Below are positions 23,325-32,428 of a stretch of DNA of 33,678 nt, in pieces; within the stretch, counting starts at the first letter, position 1; every line of letters starts with the position of its first letter. The DNA is from Rhodothermales bacterium (GTDB lineage Bacteria > Bacteroidota > Rhodothermia > Rhodothermales > ISCAR-4553), in NCBI GenBank assembly GCA_026984335.1, contig JALSSK010000465.1:1-33678 (forward strand), written 5' to 3'. Below the pieces are notes generated by a model. That model had not been told where the DNA came from. It did not search any database and saw nothing but the letters and a program-made list of their open reading frames with translations. The position numbers were made by a program, and so were the translations under genes.

Positions 23325-24260
23325 TCACTGCGTGGGCAGCATCGCATAGCTCTCCACTGCCCGGGCGGCCAACGGCACGTTGTCCGTGGCGATGACGTCG
23401 ACGCCCCGGTCGAGAAGCGCCCGGTAGACGACCGGCCCGGCGTGTGCGGCGCGCCCGTCGATCTCGCCGAACGTGCCGAGCATGGCGCGGATGCCGTGCG
23501 CGTGCAGCCCCTCGATCACCTCGGGATGCACCTCACCGACGCCTGTGAAGGCGATGATCCGCGAGCGATCGACGCCGCTCGTGAGGAGCGCTTCGAGGTC
23601 GGCAGGCGTCTCCACGGTGGCGGAGATCATCATCTCGGGCGCGAGGCGATGATACGTGAGGAGCCGGTCCAACGTATAGGTGATGAGCACGACCCGGTTC
23701 GCGGCGCGCATCCGGCGGATGGCGGCCACGAGATCGCGCGGCGGGACGTCGTCTTTGGCGTCGAGCGTGAGGACGGCGCGGCCCTCGGCCCAGGCAAGCG
23801 CCTCGGCGAGCGTGGGGATGCGGAACGGCGTCGTGACGCCCCGGCCGTCTTTGAGCAGGAGGGCGCGGAGTTCATCGAGGGTATGGTCGCGGACGAGGCC
23901 CGAGCCGGTGGAGGTGCGATCGAGCGTCTCGTCGTGCATGAGCACGAGCGCGCCGTCGCGGCTCCGGCGCACGTCGCATTCGAGGAGGGCGGGGGCATAC
24001 CGGAGCGTGTGCTCGAACGTGGCGAGGGCGTTCTCCGGATAACCGGGCATCGGCCCGCCCCGATGGGCGCTCACGAGCGGCCCGGCGTCGGAGCCGGCGC
24101 GGAGATAGGCCGAGAGCGCCTCGGCGTCGGCGAGGCTGCGGTAGTGCTCGGAGCTTCGCGTATAGGCGGGCACATCGCGCCGCGCCGCGTCGAGGGCGGA
24201 GCCGCATCCGGCCCCGAGCAACAAGAGGAGCAGGAAAGACCACCAGCGAAACTTAAGCAT
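23325..24260 (-). CDS. Lipoprotein glycerophosphodiester phosphodiesterase
   Basis: A 311-residue GDPD-family protein. The ATG at 24260 gives a signal peptide with lipobox LGAGC (Cys19), so it is probably anchored in a periplasm-facing membrane. The active-site motifs are complete: His66-Arg67 in SAHRGGPMPGYPENAL, Glu94 and Asp96 in LECDVRRSRDG, and His109 in LMHDETLDRTSTG. The family hydrolyses glycerophosphodiesters to glycerol-3-phosphate and an alcohol, recycling phospholipid head groups. TDNV near the C-terminus matches the family's closing strand. The frame stays open upstream to 24524, but that part lacks a signal peptide and overlaps the neighbouring gene. Its stop is 6 bp from that of the converging nuclease gene. 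Confidence 0.9.
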   Translation of the reverse strand: MLKFRWWSFLLLLLLGAGCGSALDAARRDVPAYTRSSEHYRSLADAEALSAYLRAGSDAGPLVSAHRGGPMPGYPENALATFEHTLRYAPALLECDVRRSRDGALVLMHDETLDRTSTGSGLVRDHTLDELRALLLKDGRGVTTPFRIPTLAEALAWAEGRAVLTLDAKDDVPPRDLVAAIRRMRAANRVVLITYTLDRLLTYHRLAPEMMISATVETPADLEALLTSGVDRSRIIAFTGVGEVHPEVIEGLHAHGIRAMLGTFGEIDGRAAHAGPVVYRALLDRGVDVIATDNVPLAARAVESYAMLPTQ

Positions 24261-24388
24261 GGGTCGGCTGCGTGTCGGGTGGAGTCGGGAAAAAGAGAAG
24301 GTGGCGGGAGATGGGCGCCTCGCAAGGTACCAAAGTCGGAGAGAACCTTCCAACTTTTTCCCGCGCTCGCCCCGTCTTTTACATGAAA

Positions 24389-25612
24389 TCAGTGGATGCG
24401 CACCACGTAGGCGGCGCCCGGCTCCTGCTCCGAAGCCTGACCGATGAGCGCGTACGGATCGCCGAGGTCGATGGACGAGCCGAAGGCCACGTGACCCACG
24501 TCGATGATGTGGGACTGCTCCCACGCCTCCGTGTCGGGCTCGTACCGGAAGACGTACACCACACGGTCGATGTTGAACTCGAAGCTGAGCTGTTCGTCAT
24601 AGCCGACGACGAGCGCGCGGTCGCCGTGGATGGCCACGTCCGTGCCGAAGCCGCCGTCGTCGTACGGCTGATCGGGGACGAGCTTCGCCTCCCGCTCCCA
24701 TCGTCCCTCGGCGTTTCGGCGGAAGATGGAAGCTTCGCCCGACGCCTTGCGCCCGCCTTTGCTCTCGCCCGCGATGACGCGGTCCCCGTGGATGTCCACG
24801 GAGATGAAGAAATCCTTGATGTCGCCGAAGCGAGCGGCTTCCTTCCACGTTCCGGAGGTCGAGTCGCGTTCGAAGATATAGACCGAGCCGGGCTTCTCTC
24901 TGAAATAGGTCGAGGCCGAGACGACGGCCCGGTCGCCGTCGAGCGCGCCGTCCGTGCCGAAGATGCCGTAGCGTGTGCCGCCGCTCCCGGTCAGGCGCGC
25001 CTTCTGTCGCCATCGTCCGTCGGGTTCACGCTCGAAGATGTAGGCCGCGCCGCCGTATCGGCCGCCCGAGGGGTCGCCCGCGGCGGTGATGAGCGCCCGG
25101 TCGCCGTCGAGCGAGACGGTGGCGGCGAAAGCGCCTTCCTCCTCCGTGTTCCGGGTGGTGAGCTTGGCCGTCTCGCGCCATGCGCCCGTATCCGGATCGC
25201 GTTCGAAGACGTAGGCGGCGTTCGAGAGCGCCGTGCTGAAAAAGGGCCGGTACGCCGTGACGACGGCGTGGTCGCCGCTGAGGGCGACGGCGCGTCCGAA
25301 GAAATGCCCCTCTTTGCAATCCGACGGGGTGAGCTTCGCCCGCTCCACCCACTCGCGGGTCTCCGGGTCGAGCTCGAAGAGGTACGCCGCTCCCGAATTC
25401 ACGCCGCACACGTTTTCGGCGCTCGCGCCCACGAGCGCGCGCGTCCCGTCGATGGATACGGAGACGCCGAAGAAGTTGCCGGCGGTGGTGTCGGGTTGGG
25501 GAAGCTTGAAGATCTGTGCGTGGGCGGACCATGCGCCGGCGCCGAGGAGCGCGCCGAGGAGCGCGCCGAGGAGCGCGCCGGTCGAAAGGATGGTCCGGTT
25601 GCTCTTGGCCAT
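24389..25612 (-). CDS. Secreted FG-GAP-like beta-propeller protein
   Basis: A 407-residue protein with a Sec signal peptide (cleavage near WSAHAQ, about residue 32) followed by about seven repeats of roughly 50 residues. Each repeat has the pattern FG-x-SVSIDGTRALVGA, then AAYLFERDPDTGAWRE-x-AKLT, as in FG-GAP/integrin-like beta-propellers of marine and halophilic bacteria. It is presumably an extracellular or surface propeller; no catalytic residues are seen and no function is assigned. The signal peptide contains GALLGALLGALLGA, encoded by a 12-bp tandem repeat. No C-terminal sorting domain is present, unlike the protease encoded next. It is 128 bp from the GDPD gene on the same strand, and divergent from the protease. 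Confidence 0.75.
   Translation of the reverse strand: MAKSNRTILSTGALLGALLGALLGAGAWSAHAQIFKLPQPDTTAGNFFGVSVSIDGTRALVGASAENVCGVNSGAAYLFELDPETREWVERAKLTPSDCKEGHFFGRAVALSGDHAVVTAYRPFFSTALSNAAYVFERDPDTGAWRETAKLTTRNTEEEGAFAATVSLDGDRALITAAGDPSGGRYGGAAYIFEREPDGRWRQKARLTGSGGTRYGIFGTDGALDGDRAVVSASTYFREKPGSVYIFERDSTSGTWKEAARFGDIKDFFISVDIHGDRVIAGESKGGRKASGEASIFRRNAEGRWEREAKLVPDQPYDDGGFGTDVAIHGDRALVVGYDEQLSFEFNIDRVVYVFRYEPDTEAWEQSHIIDVGHVAFGSSIDLGDPYALIGQASEQEPGAAYVVRIH
25541..25576. repeat. 12-bp tandem repeat inside a signal-peptide coding region
   Basis: Three perfect head-to-tail copies of GCCGAGGAGCGC (plus strand), followed by a partial GCCG. On the coding (minus) strand they encode the repeated Gly-Ala-Leu-Leu of the signal peptide. 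The unit is a multiple of three, so copy-number change would alter hydrophobic length without shifting the frame. Confidence 0.9.
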
Positions 25613-25957
25613 GAGGTTCTGAAAGCGAAAAGTTTGGGGCAGGGCGTTCTATGAGGACGGGCGGGGTTTGGTCCTCGGAACGGGGCGCAGGTTACGAAGG
25701 CAAAGCGTATGCCGTCCTTCTCCGGTCGCCCTTTCGACGTTTTCGGCTTCCGTCGCGCGCGGGGTTGTATGAAATAAGGGACGGCGCGGCGGGACGCAAG
25801 CCGCCGCGCGCCGCCGCGTGCGTTTCTGGCCGGAAAGGGGCCGAAAATAGGATTGCGCCGGACCGGAAGGCCTCGTAACGTGCGATAATCAGGGGAAACG
25901 GAAGGACGTCGGAGCAGGCGTTCCGGTTTCTCGTTCCCCGCCTTTCCCGCCGCGCCC
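25613..25957. other. Intergenic region between divergent secreted-protein genes
   Basis: This 345-bp region must hold the promoters of the propeller gene (minus) and the protease gene (plus). A GATAAT at 25884-25889 could be a -10-like element for the protease, but no matching upstream element or TAnnTTTG box was found. I see no gene, hairpin or repeat here. Confidence 0.4.
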
Positions 25958-28900
25958 ATGCCTTCTCTCCCGCGTGCGAAGATAGCCTCCCGTATCCCGG
26001 CCTTCGTCCGATTCGGCCTCCTCGCGGGGTGTGTCGGCGTCTGCGCAGGCGGCGCGTTCGGGCAGACCGTGGTGACGGCGAAGGATGCGACGGGCAACCC
26101 CGTGCGGTCGGTCGTTCCGAAAGGGGTCATGGCGGCGCAATGGCGGCGCGGCGACCGCGTGGCGGCGGAATATACGCGCGACGAGAACGAGGTCGTCGGC
26201 GTGATCGTGCAGTTCGAAAGCCCGCCGCTCAGCCTCGTGTCGGGGACGGGCAAGGCGAATGTGCGCGCGGCGCTCGCGGCGGAGCACGACCGTTTCCGCG
26301 CCGACGTGGCGGCCCTCGAAGCGGGCGGCGCGGCCAAGACCGGCGGCGCGCTCGCCCCGGCGCACACCGCGTTTCGCTTCGACTATCTCACGGCCCTCAA
26401 CGGCGTCGCCCTGACGACGCGGCGGTGGGTCGTCGAGCGCATCCGCCGGCTGCCCTACGTCCGCCGTGTCCATCCCGACGTCGCCGTGCGCGCCACGGAC
26501 GCGCCGAGCAACGCCCTCATCGGAGCCGACCGCGTGCAGGCCGACCTCGGCGTCACGGGCCGGGGCGTCGTCATCGCCGTCATCGACACGGGCGTCAACT
26601 ACGAGCACCCGGACCTCGGCGGCGGCTTCGGACCCGGCTTCAAGGTCCTCGGCGGATACGACTTCGTCCATGACGACGACGACCCGATGGACGACCACTG
26701 GCACGGGACGCACGTGGCGGGCATCGCCGCGGGCGACGGCGAGACGGTCAGGGGCGTCGCGCCCGGCGCCCGGATCATGGCCTACAAGGTGCTCGACGAG
26801 AACGGCGGCGGCATGATCTCGACGGTCATCGCCGCCGTCGAGCGGGCGATGGACCCCGACGGCGACCCCGCCACCGACGACGCCGTGGACGTGATCAACC
26901 TCAGCCTCGGCGGCCCGGGCAACCCCGACGACGCCGCCTCGCAGGCGCTCGACAACGCCGTGGCGGCGGGCATCGTGTGCGCCGTGGCGGCGGGCAACGG
27001 CGGCGACTATCAGACCATCAACTCGCCCGGCACGGCGCGCCGCGCCCTCACCGTCGGCGCTTCCGACGAGACGGACCACGTGGCGTCCTTCAGCTCGCGC
27101 GGGCCGAACGCGGTCACGCTCGGCATCAAACCCGAGGTGACGGCGCCGGGCGTGCAGGTAGAGGCGCCGTGGATCGGCGGCGGGTACACGCGGCGCAGCG
27201 GCACCTCCATGGCGACGCCGCAGGTGGCGGGCGCGGCGGCCCTCCTGCTCGAAGCCCATCCCGCATGGACGCCGGACGACGTCCGGGAAGCGCTCATGAA
27301 CACCGCCGTCCCCCTCGGCGAGGACGTGTGGACCGAGGGCGCGGGACGGATCGACGTGCGCGCCGCCGTCGAACGCTTCGCCGGCGTGCGCGCGCCGCTG
27401 CTGCACTTCGGCACGGTCGACGCCGCCGAACCGGTGTGGACGCGCGCCGACACGCTGTGGGTGCGCAACCCCGGCGCGGAGGCGCGGGCCGTCACGGCGA
27501 CGGTCGAGGGTCCCGGAGCGCCGGGCGTGTCGGTCTCCGTCTCTCCGAGCTTCGCCACGGTGGAGGCCGGGGCGGAACGGGCGTTCGTCGTCACCGCCGA
27601 GGTGGACAACGCGGCCACGGGCTTCAGCGGCCTGCCGCCTCCGCTGACGGGGCGCGTGCGTTTCTCCTCGTCCGCCGAATCGGTCGCCGCGCCCTTCGCC
27701 CTCATCAAGGCGCACCAACTGCAGCTTTCCTTCGACGAAGCGCCGCTCCTGCTCGCCGTGCTCGGCTCCGGCTCGGCGTCGTTCCTCACGCCCGGCCCGG
27801 AAGACGCGTTCCTCCTCCCGGAAGGCACGTACGACCTGGTGGCGCTCTATCAGGACTTCGGGGACGCCTCCGGAGCCCCGGCGCGCCGCACCGTCGTGGT
27901 GCGCGAAGGCGTCTCCGTCTTCGGCGCGACGCCGGTGCATCTGTCCACCGCGGAGGCCGTCCACACCCTTGCCTTCCGCCCCCTCGGAGACGCCGGACAA
28001 CCCCTCACCCCCACCTTCGACTATGAGGTGTGGAGCCGGGACGACGGCTTCTCGCTCCTGCTCGTCACCGATCCGCTCTATGACGAAATGCGCACCACGA
28101 CGCTCTCCGGGGCCTACGAGTATGAGCGGGTCGTCTATGCCTACGGCGATCCCTCCGGCGACTACGTCATCCCGTTTCGTTTCAACGGCGTCTCGGCCTC
28201 ACAGACGCTCGAAAACGACCCCGCCGCCTTCCGCCGCGTCGATTACACCTATGCCGTGGATGAGGGCACGACGGCGCTCGCCTTCATCGACGTTCAGAAT
28301 CTGTCACGGGGCGGCGAGCTCTCCTTCTTCGACCCGGATGCGCCGCATCAAAAGCTTGCCCCGCCCTTCGAACGCACCGTCTTTCTCGCCCCGAAACCGT
28401 CGGAGACGTTCGCCTTCCCCGCCGTTTTTCAGGAGATCTACGACCTCACCACGACCCCGGAGCCGGAGCGGTTCACGAAGGCCAATCTGACGTACACCAC
28501 CGCCGCGCTCGAAGCGACCGGGGCCCAAATAAATGTTTATCGGAGCTTCGGCGGCGCGCCCGACGCGCAACGGACGGCGTCCGCGATCCCGCAGAAAATC
28601 GGCTTCGGCCCGCCGTTCTGGTCGGGGGAAATGCTGGAATTCGTGCGGGACCGCATCTATTTCGCCCGCCCGCCCTTTTTCTACCATGCGGGCTTCGATT
28701 CGCGGAGCGCGCGGGCCTCGTATCAGCTTTTCTTCGGGGAGGAACTGCCCCTCGTGGTGGCGGAGGGCAGCGTGGTCAACAACCGTTTCGATTCGGTGGG
28801 GGAAACCCTTCATTTCACGCCGGGGCCGCACGAACTCGTATGGACGTTCGAGGGCTATCGGGTGGACGGTTTGCCGGGCATCGCCACGGCCCGCCTCATC

Positions 28901-29863
28901 TTCGACTCCAACCTTCAGTTCCGCGAGCCCTCGAACCTCCGGCGGCTCGAGATCACTTCGGACGGCGAGGCGCGGGACGCGCTCACACCCGGCGCGGACA
29001 ACCGCATCGTCTTTGCCGCGCAGTTCGACGACGTGACGGCGGCGGCCGCGCACCGGAAGGTGGGGGCCTCGGCGTGGCAGGCGCTCCCCGTGACGACGCT
29101 CGCGCCGGGGCTCTTCGAGGTCGCGCTCCCGGCGACGATGGACGCCGGCTACCACGAGCTGCGCCTCGTGCTCGAAGCGCCCGAGGGCGGGCGGCTCGAA
29201 TACGTGGCCGATCCGGCGTTTCGGTGGGGCGCGAAGAACGCCGCCGCCAACGCCGCGCCCACGCCGCCGCGCCTCGCCGAGCCCGCCGACGGCGCCGAGA
29301 TCGACCCCGTGGCGCTCGGCCCGGCGCTCCGCTTCGTGTGGGCCGCCGCCGCCGACCCGGACCCCGAGGACGTGCTCCGCTATACGTTCTCGCTCACCGG
29401 CCCCGGCCTCGACACCACGCGCACCGTCCGAACCGACACCACGCTCGTGCTCGACCTCCGCGACCGCCTCCTCCCCGACGCGACGTACACGTGGTCCGTG
29501 CGCGCCTCCGACGGCGTGGCCTCGGTGGAGAACGAGCGGGCCTTCGCCTTCCACACCTCCGCCCTCGTCACCGCCACGGAGACCGGCGGCGAACTCCCGG
29601 CGACGTACGAACTCGGGCAGAATTACCCCAACCCGTTCAACCCCGTCACCACCGTTCCCTTTGCATTGCCCGACGCGGCGACGGTGGAGCTGGCCGTCTT
29701 CGACGTGATGGGCCGCCGCGTGGCGACGCTCGTCTCGGGGCGGATGCCCCCCGGGGAGCATACCGCCGTGTGGGACGCCGGGCCGTATGCGAGCGGGGTG
29801 TACGTGTACCGCCTCCGCGCAGGCTCCTTCACCAAAACGCGGCGCATGGTGGTGATGAAATAG
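25958..29863 (+). CDS. Subtilisin-like (S8) serine protease with type IX-style sorting domain
   Basis: A 1301-residue secreted protease. Layout: signal peptide (to about residue 35, AFGQ); an inhibitor-I9-like propeptide (about 75-175, VVGVIVQFESPPLS to VRRVHPDVAV); the S8 catalytic domain with Asp210 (AVIDTGVNYEHPDL), His249 (HGTHVAGIAAG) and Ser417 (SGTSMATPQVAGAAALL); a beta-sandwich near 480-580; a long unassigned region (about 590-1070); a fibronectin-III-like domain (about 1085-1200, FVWAAAADPDPEDVLRYTFSL); and a C-terminal sorting domain (about 1210-1301) with NYPNPFNPVTTVPFALP, VFDVMGRRVATL and SGVYVYRL. That last domain targets proteins to the type IX secretion system or cell surface in Bacteroidota and relatives. 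It is monocistronic and converges on the ABC-F gene 13 bp away. Confidence 0.92.
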   Translation: MPSLPRAKIASRIPAFVRFGLLAGCVGVCAGGAFGQTVVTAKDATGNPVRSVVPKGVMAAQWRRGDRVAAEYTRDENEVVGVIVQFESPPLSLVSGTGKANVRAALAAEHDRFRADVAALEAGGAAKTGGALAPAHTAFRFDYLTALNGVALTTRRWVVERIRRLPYVRRVHPDVAVRATDAPSNALIGADRVQADLGVTGRGVVIAVIDTGVNYEHPDLGGGFGPGFKVLGGYDFVHDDDDPMDDHWHGTHVAGIAAGDGETVRGVAPGARIMAYKVLDENGGGMISTVIAAVERAMDPDGDPATDDAVDVINLSLGGPGNPDDAASQALDNAVAAGIVCAVAAGNGGDYQTINSPGTARRALTVGASDETDHVASFSSRGPNAVTLGIKPEVTAPGVQVEAPWIGGGYTRRSGTSMATPQVAGAAALLLEAHPAWTPDDVREALMNTAVPLGEDVWTEGAGRIDVRAAVERFAGVRAPLLHFGTVDAAEPVWTRADTLWVRNPGAEARAVTATVEGPGAPGVSVSVSPSFATVEAGAERAFVVTAEVDNAATGFSGLPPPLTGRVRFSSSAESVAAPFALIKAHQLQLSFDEAPLLLAVLGSGSASFLTPGPEDAFLLPEGTYDLVALYQDFGDASGAPARRTVVVREGVSVFGATPVHLSTAEAVHTLAFRPLGDAGQPLTPTFDYEVWSRDDGFSLLLVTDPLYDEMRTTTLSGAYEYERVVYAYGDPSGDYVIPFRFNGVSASQTLENDPAAFRRVDYTYAVDEGTTALAFIDVQNLSRGGELSFFDPDAPHQKLAPPFERTVFLAPKPSETFAFPAVFQEIYDLTTTPEPERFTKANLTYTTAALEATGAQINVYRSFGGAPDAQRTASAIPQKIGFGPPFWSGEMLEFVRDRIYFARPPFFYHAGFDSRSARASYQLFFGEELPLVVAEGSVVNNRFDSVGETLHFTPGPHELVWTFEGYRVDGLPGIATARLIFDSNLQFREPSNLRRLEITSDGEARDALTPGADNRIVFAAQFDDVTAAAAHRKVGASAWQALPVTTLAPGLFEVALPATMDAGYHELRLVLEAPEGGRLEYVADPAFRWGAKNAAANAAPTPPRLAEPADGAEIDPVALGPALRFVWAAAADPDPEDVLRYTFSLTGPGLDTTRTVRTDTTLVLDLRDRLLPDATYTWSVRASDGVASVENERAFAFHTSALVTATETGGELPATYELGQNYPNPFNPVTTVPFALPDAATVELAVFDVMGRRVATLVSGRMPPGEHTAVWDAGPYASGVYVYRLRAGSFTKTRRMVVMK

Positions 29864-29876
29864 CCGCCGCCCCGGT

Positions 29877-31916
29877 TCATCCCGAGACCTCTTCGCGGGC
29901 GGCCATCTCCCCGGCGACGGCTTCCCACGTCTTGTACAGCGCGGCGAGTGCTTCTTCGACGGCATGGAGCGCCTCGGTCGTCGCCTGCGCGCGGGCGGGA
30001 TCCGCGTACAACGACGGGTCGGCGATGGCGGCTTCGAGCCGGGCCTTCTCCTCCTCCTTCTCGAAGATGGCGGCCTCCGTCTCGTCGTGCACCTTCTTCA
30101 GTTGAAACGGGTTGAGCCGGCTGAAGTCGGTCCGCCCGGCGCGGCGGCTCTCTTCATACCGTCGGCGGCGCTCCTCGGCTTCGCGGCGCTTTTGCTCCTT
30201 CGTCTTCGGCCCGCGCGCCTTCTCGGAGGTCGCTTTCGCCCGGCCGTTCGTCGCTCCGGCCTCGGTCTTCACTTCGGCAAGGCGGGAGGCCGTCCCGTGC
30301 TCGATCTGCCACCGGTATTCCGTGAAATTGCCGAGGTACGGCCGCACCGTCCCGTCCTCCACGCGCCACACCTTGTTGATGATCCGGTCGAGGAAGTGAC
30401 GGTCGTGGCTGACGACGACGAACGTGCCGGTGTACTGCCGGAGGGCTTCGATGAGCACGTTGATCGACTGGATGTCGAGGTGGTTCGTCGGCTCGTCGAG
30501 GATGAGGAAGTTGGCCGGGACGAGGAGCGTTCGGGCCAGCGCGACGCGGCTTTTTTCGCCGCCGGAGAGCACGCGGACGGGCTTGAACACGTCGTCGCCC
30601 CGGAAGAGGAACGCGCCGAGGAGCGAGCGGAGTTCGGTGTCGCCATGGCCGCGCGCCTTCTCGCGGAGGGCGTCGAGGACGGTGTGGTTCGGGTTGAGTT
30701 CGTCGGCCTGATGCTGGGCGAAGAAGGCCAGGTCCACGTGATGCCCGAGCGTGCGCGCGCCGTCGAACGGCTCGACGCCGTGGAGGATGCGCGCCAGCGT
30801 GGATTTGCCCGCGCCGTTCTTCCCGATGAGGGCGATCTTGTCGCCGCGCTCGATGTGGAGCGGCCCGGCGCGGTCGAAGACGCGGATCTCCCCGTCGGGC
30901 GAGGGATAGCTTTTCGAGAACGTCGAGAGTTCGAGCACCACGCGGCCCGAGCGGCGGGGTTCGGGGAAGCGGATGGAGATGGCGGCCTCGTCGGAGGGCG
31001 GCGGCGCGAGGCGCTCCAGCTTTTCGAGCATCTTGATGCGGCTCTGCACCTGCCGCGCCTTCGTGGCTTTGTACCGGAAGCGCTCGATGAACCGCTCCGT
31101 CTCGGCGATCTGTTTTTGCTGATTGAGATAGGCCGCCCGCTGGATCTCCCGCCTTTTTTCGCGCTCCCGGAGGTAGAAGGCGTAGTTGCCCGCGTATTCC
31201 GTGATCTTCCCGTTCGAGAGCTCGGCGATGGTGGTCACCATGCGGTCGAGGAAGTACCGGTCGTGCGAGACGATGACGACCGTGCCGGGGTAGCTTTTGA
31301 GGTAGCCTTCGAGCCAGTCGATGCTGTCGATGTCGAGGTGGTTCGTCGGCTCGTCGAGGAGGAGGACGTCGGGGCGGCGGAGGAGGAGGCGGGCGAGGGC
31401 CACGCGCATGCGCCATCCGCCGGAGAAGGTGGAGAGGGGGCGGTGGAGGTCCTCGGCCTCGAAGCCGAGACCGCCGAGGACGGCCTCCGTGCGGGGCCGC
31501 ATGAGGTGGGCTTCCCGCGTGACGAGCTCGGCGTGGACGCGGTCGAAGGCGTGGAGGAGCCGGTCGTACTGCTCGCTCTCGGGGTCGGTCTCGGCTTCCA
31601 TGGCGCGGGTGAGGCGTTCCTCTTCGCGCTGAAGGGCGAGCGTCTCTTCGAAAGCCTCCATGGCTTCTTCGAGCACGCTCCGGTCGGAGACGCTCTCCTG
31701 CACGTCCTGCGCGAGGTAGCCGAGGCTGGTGTCGCCCGCCATGATCACGCCCTCGTCCGGCGTCTGCCGCCCGGCGATGACGCGCAGCAGCGTGGACTTG
31801 CCCGCGCCGTTGGGCCCGATGAGGCCGATGCGCCGGTCGAGCCGGATCGTCCACGTCAGGCGGTCGAGCACCGGCCGGCCGCCGAAAGCAAGCGAGATGT
31901 TGTGAAGCTGGATCAA
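29877..31916 (-). CDS. ABC-F family ATPase (ribosome-associated, Uup/YheS-like)
   Basis: A 679-residue soluble protein with two ABC domains and no membrane segments, as in ABC-F translation factors. The first domain has Walker A GPNGAGKST (34-42), signature FSGGW and LLLDEPTNHLD. The second has GKNGAGKST, LSGGEKSR and LILDEPTNHLD. The linker between them (about 240-315, REKRREIQRAAYLNQQKQIAETERFIERFRYKATKARQVQSR) is the basic helical tRNA-interacting arm of the family. A charged C-terminal extension (about 560-679) contains a Lys/Arg/Glu-rich stretch and a coiled coil, as in Uup and YheS-type members. Family members bind the ribosomal E site; some rescue stalled ribosomes and others protect against antibiotics. 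The sequence does not tell which role this one has. Confidence 0.92.
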   Translation of the reverse strand: MIQLHNISLAFGGRPVLDRLTWTIRLDRRIGLIGPNGAGKSTLLRVIAGRQTPDEGVIMAGDTSLGYLAQDVQESVSDRSVLEEAMEAFEETLALQREEERLTRAMEAETDPESEQYDRLLHAFDRVHAELVTREAHLMRPRTEAVLGGLGFEAEDLHRPLSTFSGGWRMRVALARLLLRRPDVLLLDEPTNHLDIDSIDWLEGYLKSYPGTVVIVSHDRYFLDRMVTTIAELSNGKITEYAGNYAFYLREREKRREIQRAAYLNQQKQIAETERFIERFRYKATKARQVQSRIKMLEKLERLAPPPSDEAAISIRFPEPRRSGRVVLELSTFSKSYPSPDGEIRVFDRAGPLHIERGDKIALIGKNGAGKSTLARILHGVEPFDGARTLGHHVDLAFFAQHQADELNPNHTVLDALREKARGHGDTELRSLLGAFLFRGDDVFKPVRVLSGGEKSRVALARTLLVPANFLILDEPTNHLDIQSINVLIEALRQYTGTFVVVSHDRHFLDRIINKVWRVEDGTVRPYLGNFTEYRWQIEHGTASRLAEVKTEAGATNGRAKATSEKARGPKTKEQKRREAEERRRRYEESRRAGRTDFSRLNPFQLKKVHDETEAAIFEKEEEKARLEAAIADPSLYADPARAQATTEALHAVEEALAALYKTWEAVAGEMAAREEVSG

Positions 31917-32428
31917 GGAATTCGGGGTGGGGAGAAAAAAGCATCAGGTCAGGCGCTCTGAAAAGCCGAAGCCCCCCCTCGGGTTTCGAGACGGGGCCTC
32001 GTCAACGGGTGTTCTCGCCGTCGCACCCTTTCCGACGCCTCCTCAGCATGATCCTGAAATCGAGCGGGAGCGCCCCGCGCCGAAGGAAATCGCCCCGGTT
32101 GATCGGACGGATGCCCCCCATCGCAGAAGTCGTCGTCGGGAGCCTGCTCGTGATGCGAGGGCAAGATCACATTTGGAACCTTGCCATGCCCGGCTTACGT
32201 TGAAGCCGTGGCCTATTCCGCGGCTCCCGGCGACCCCGCACAGATCGCCTTTTCAGACCGGAGACGGCTCCTTCCACGCTTTCCGGTTTTGATGAACCGG
32301 CTCGAAGCCCTGGAGCAAGCGTCTCGGCTCTCCAGGAAGAAAGCCGGCGCCCGGGGGCGAGCCTCAGCGCCTCGAAGGCGACCTCCCTCCGGCCCCTCCC
32401 TCCTGCGTTGGTTCTAAACGAATTCCCC
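31917..32428. other. Intergenic region between divergent ABC-F and S9 peptidase genes
   Basis: A 512-bp stretch without a believable gene; short open frames are Arg/Pro-rich shadows. A weak Bacteroidota-like promoter on the plus strand is possible: TTTG at 32172-32175 and TACGTTGA at 32196-32203, separated by 20 bp. It would leave a leader of about 215 nt before the peptidase start. No terminator, RNA gene or repeat was recognised. Confidence 0.35.

Noticed and set aside
25889-28000. Long minus-strand open frame antisense to the subtilase
   Set aside because: Arg/Asp/His-rich translation without domains; the plus strand carries an intact catalytic triad in order.
28304-29965. Minus-strand open frame antisense to the subtilase C-terminus
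   Set aside because: Same shadow effect; the plus strand encodes the conserved sorting domain here.
29964-31961. Plus-strand open frame antisense to the ABC-F gene
   Set aside because: The Val/Glu/Asp-rich translation mirrors the ABC-F codons; Walker and signature motifs are on the minus strand.
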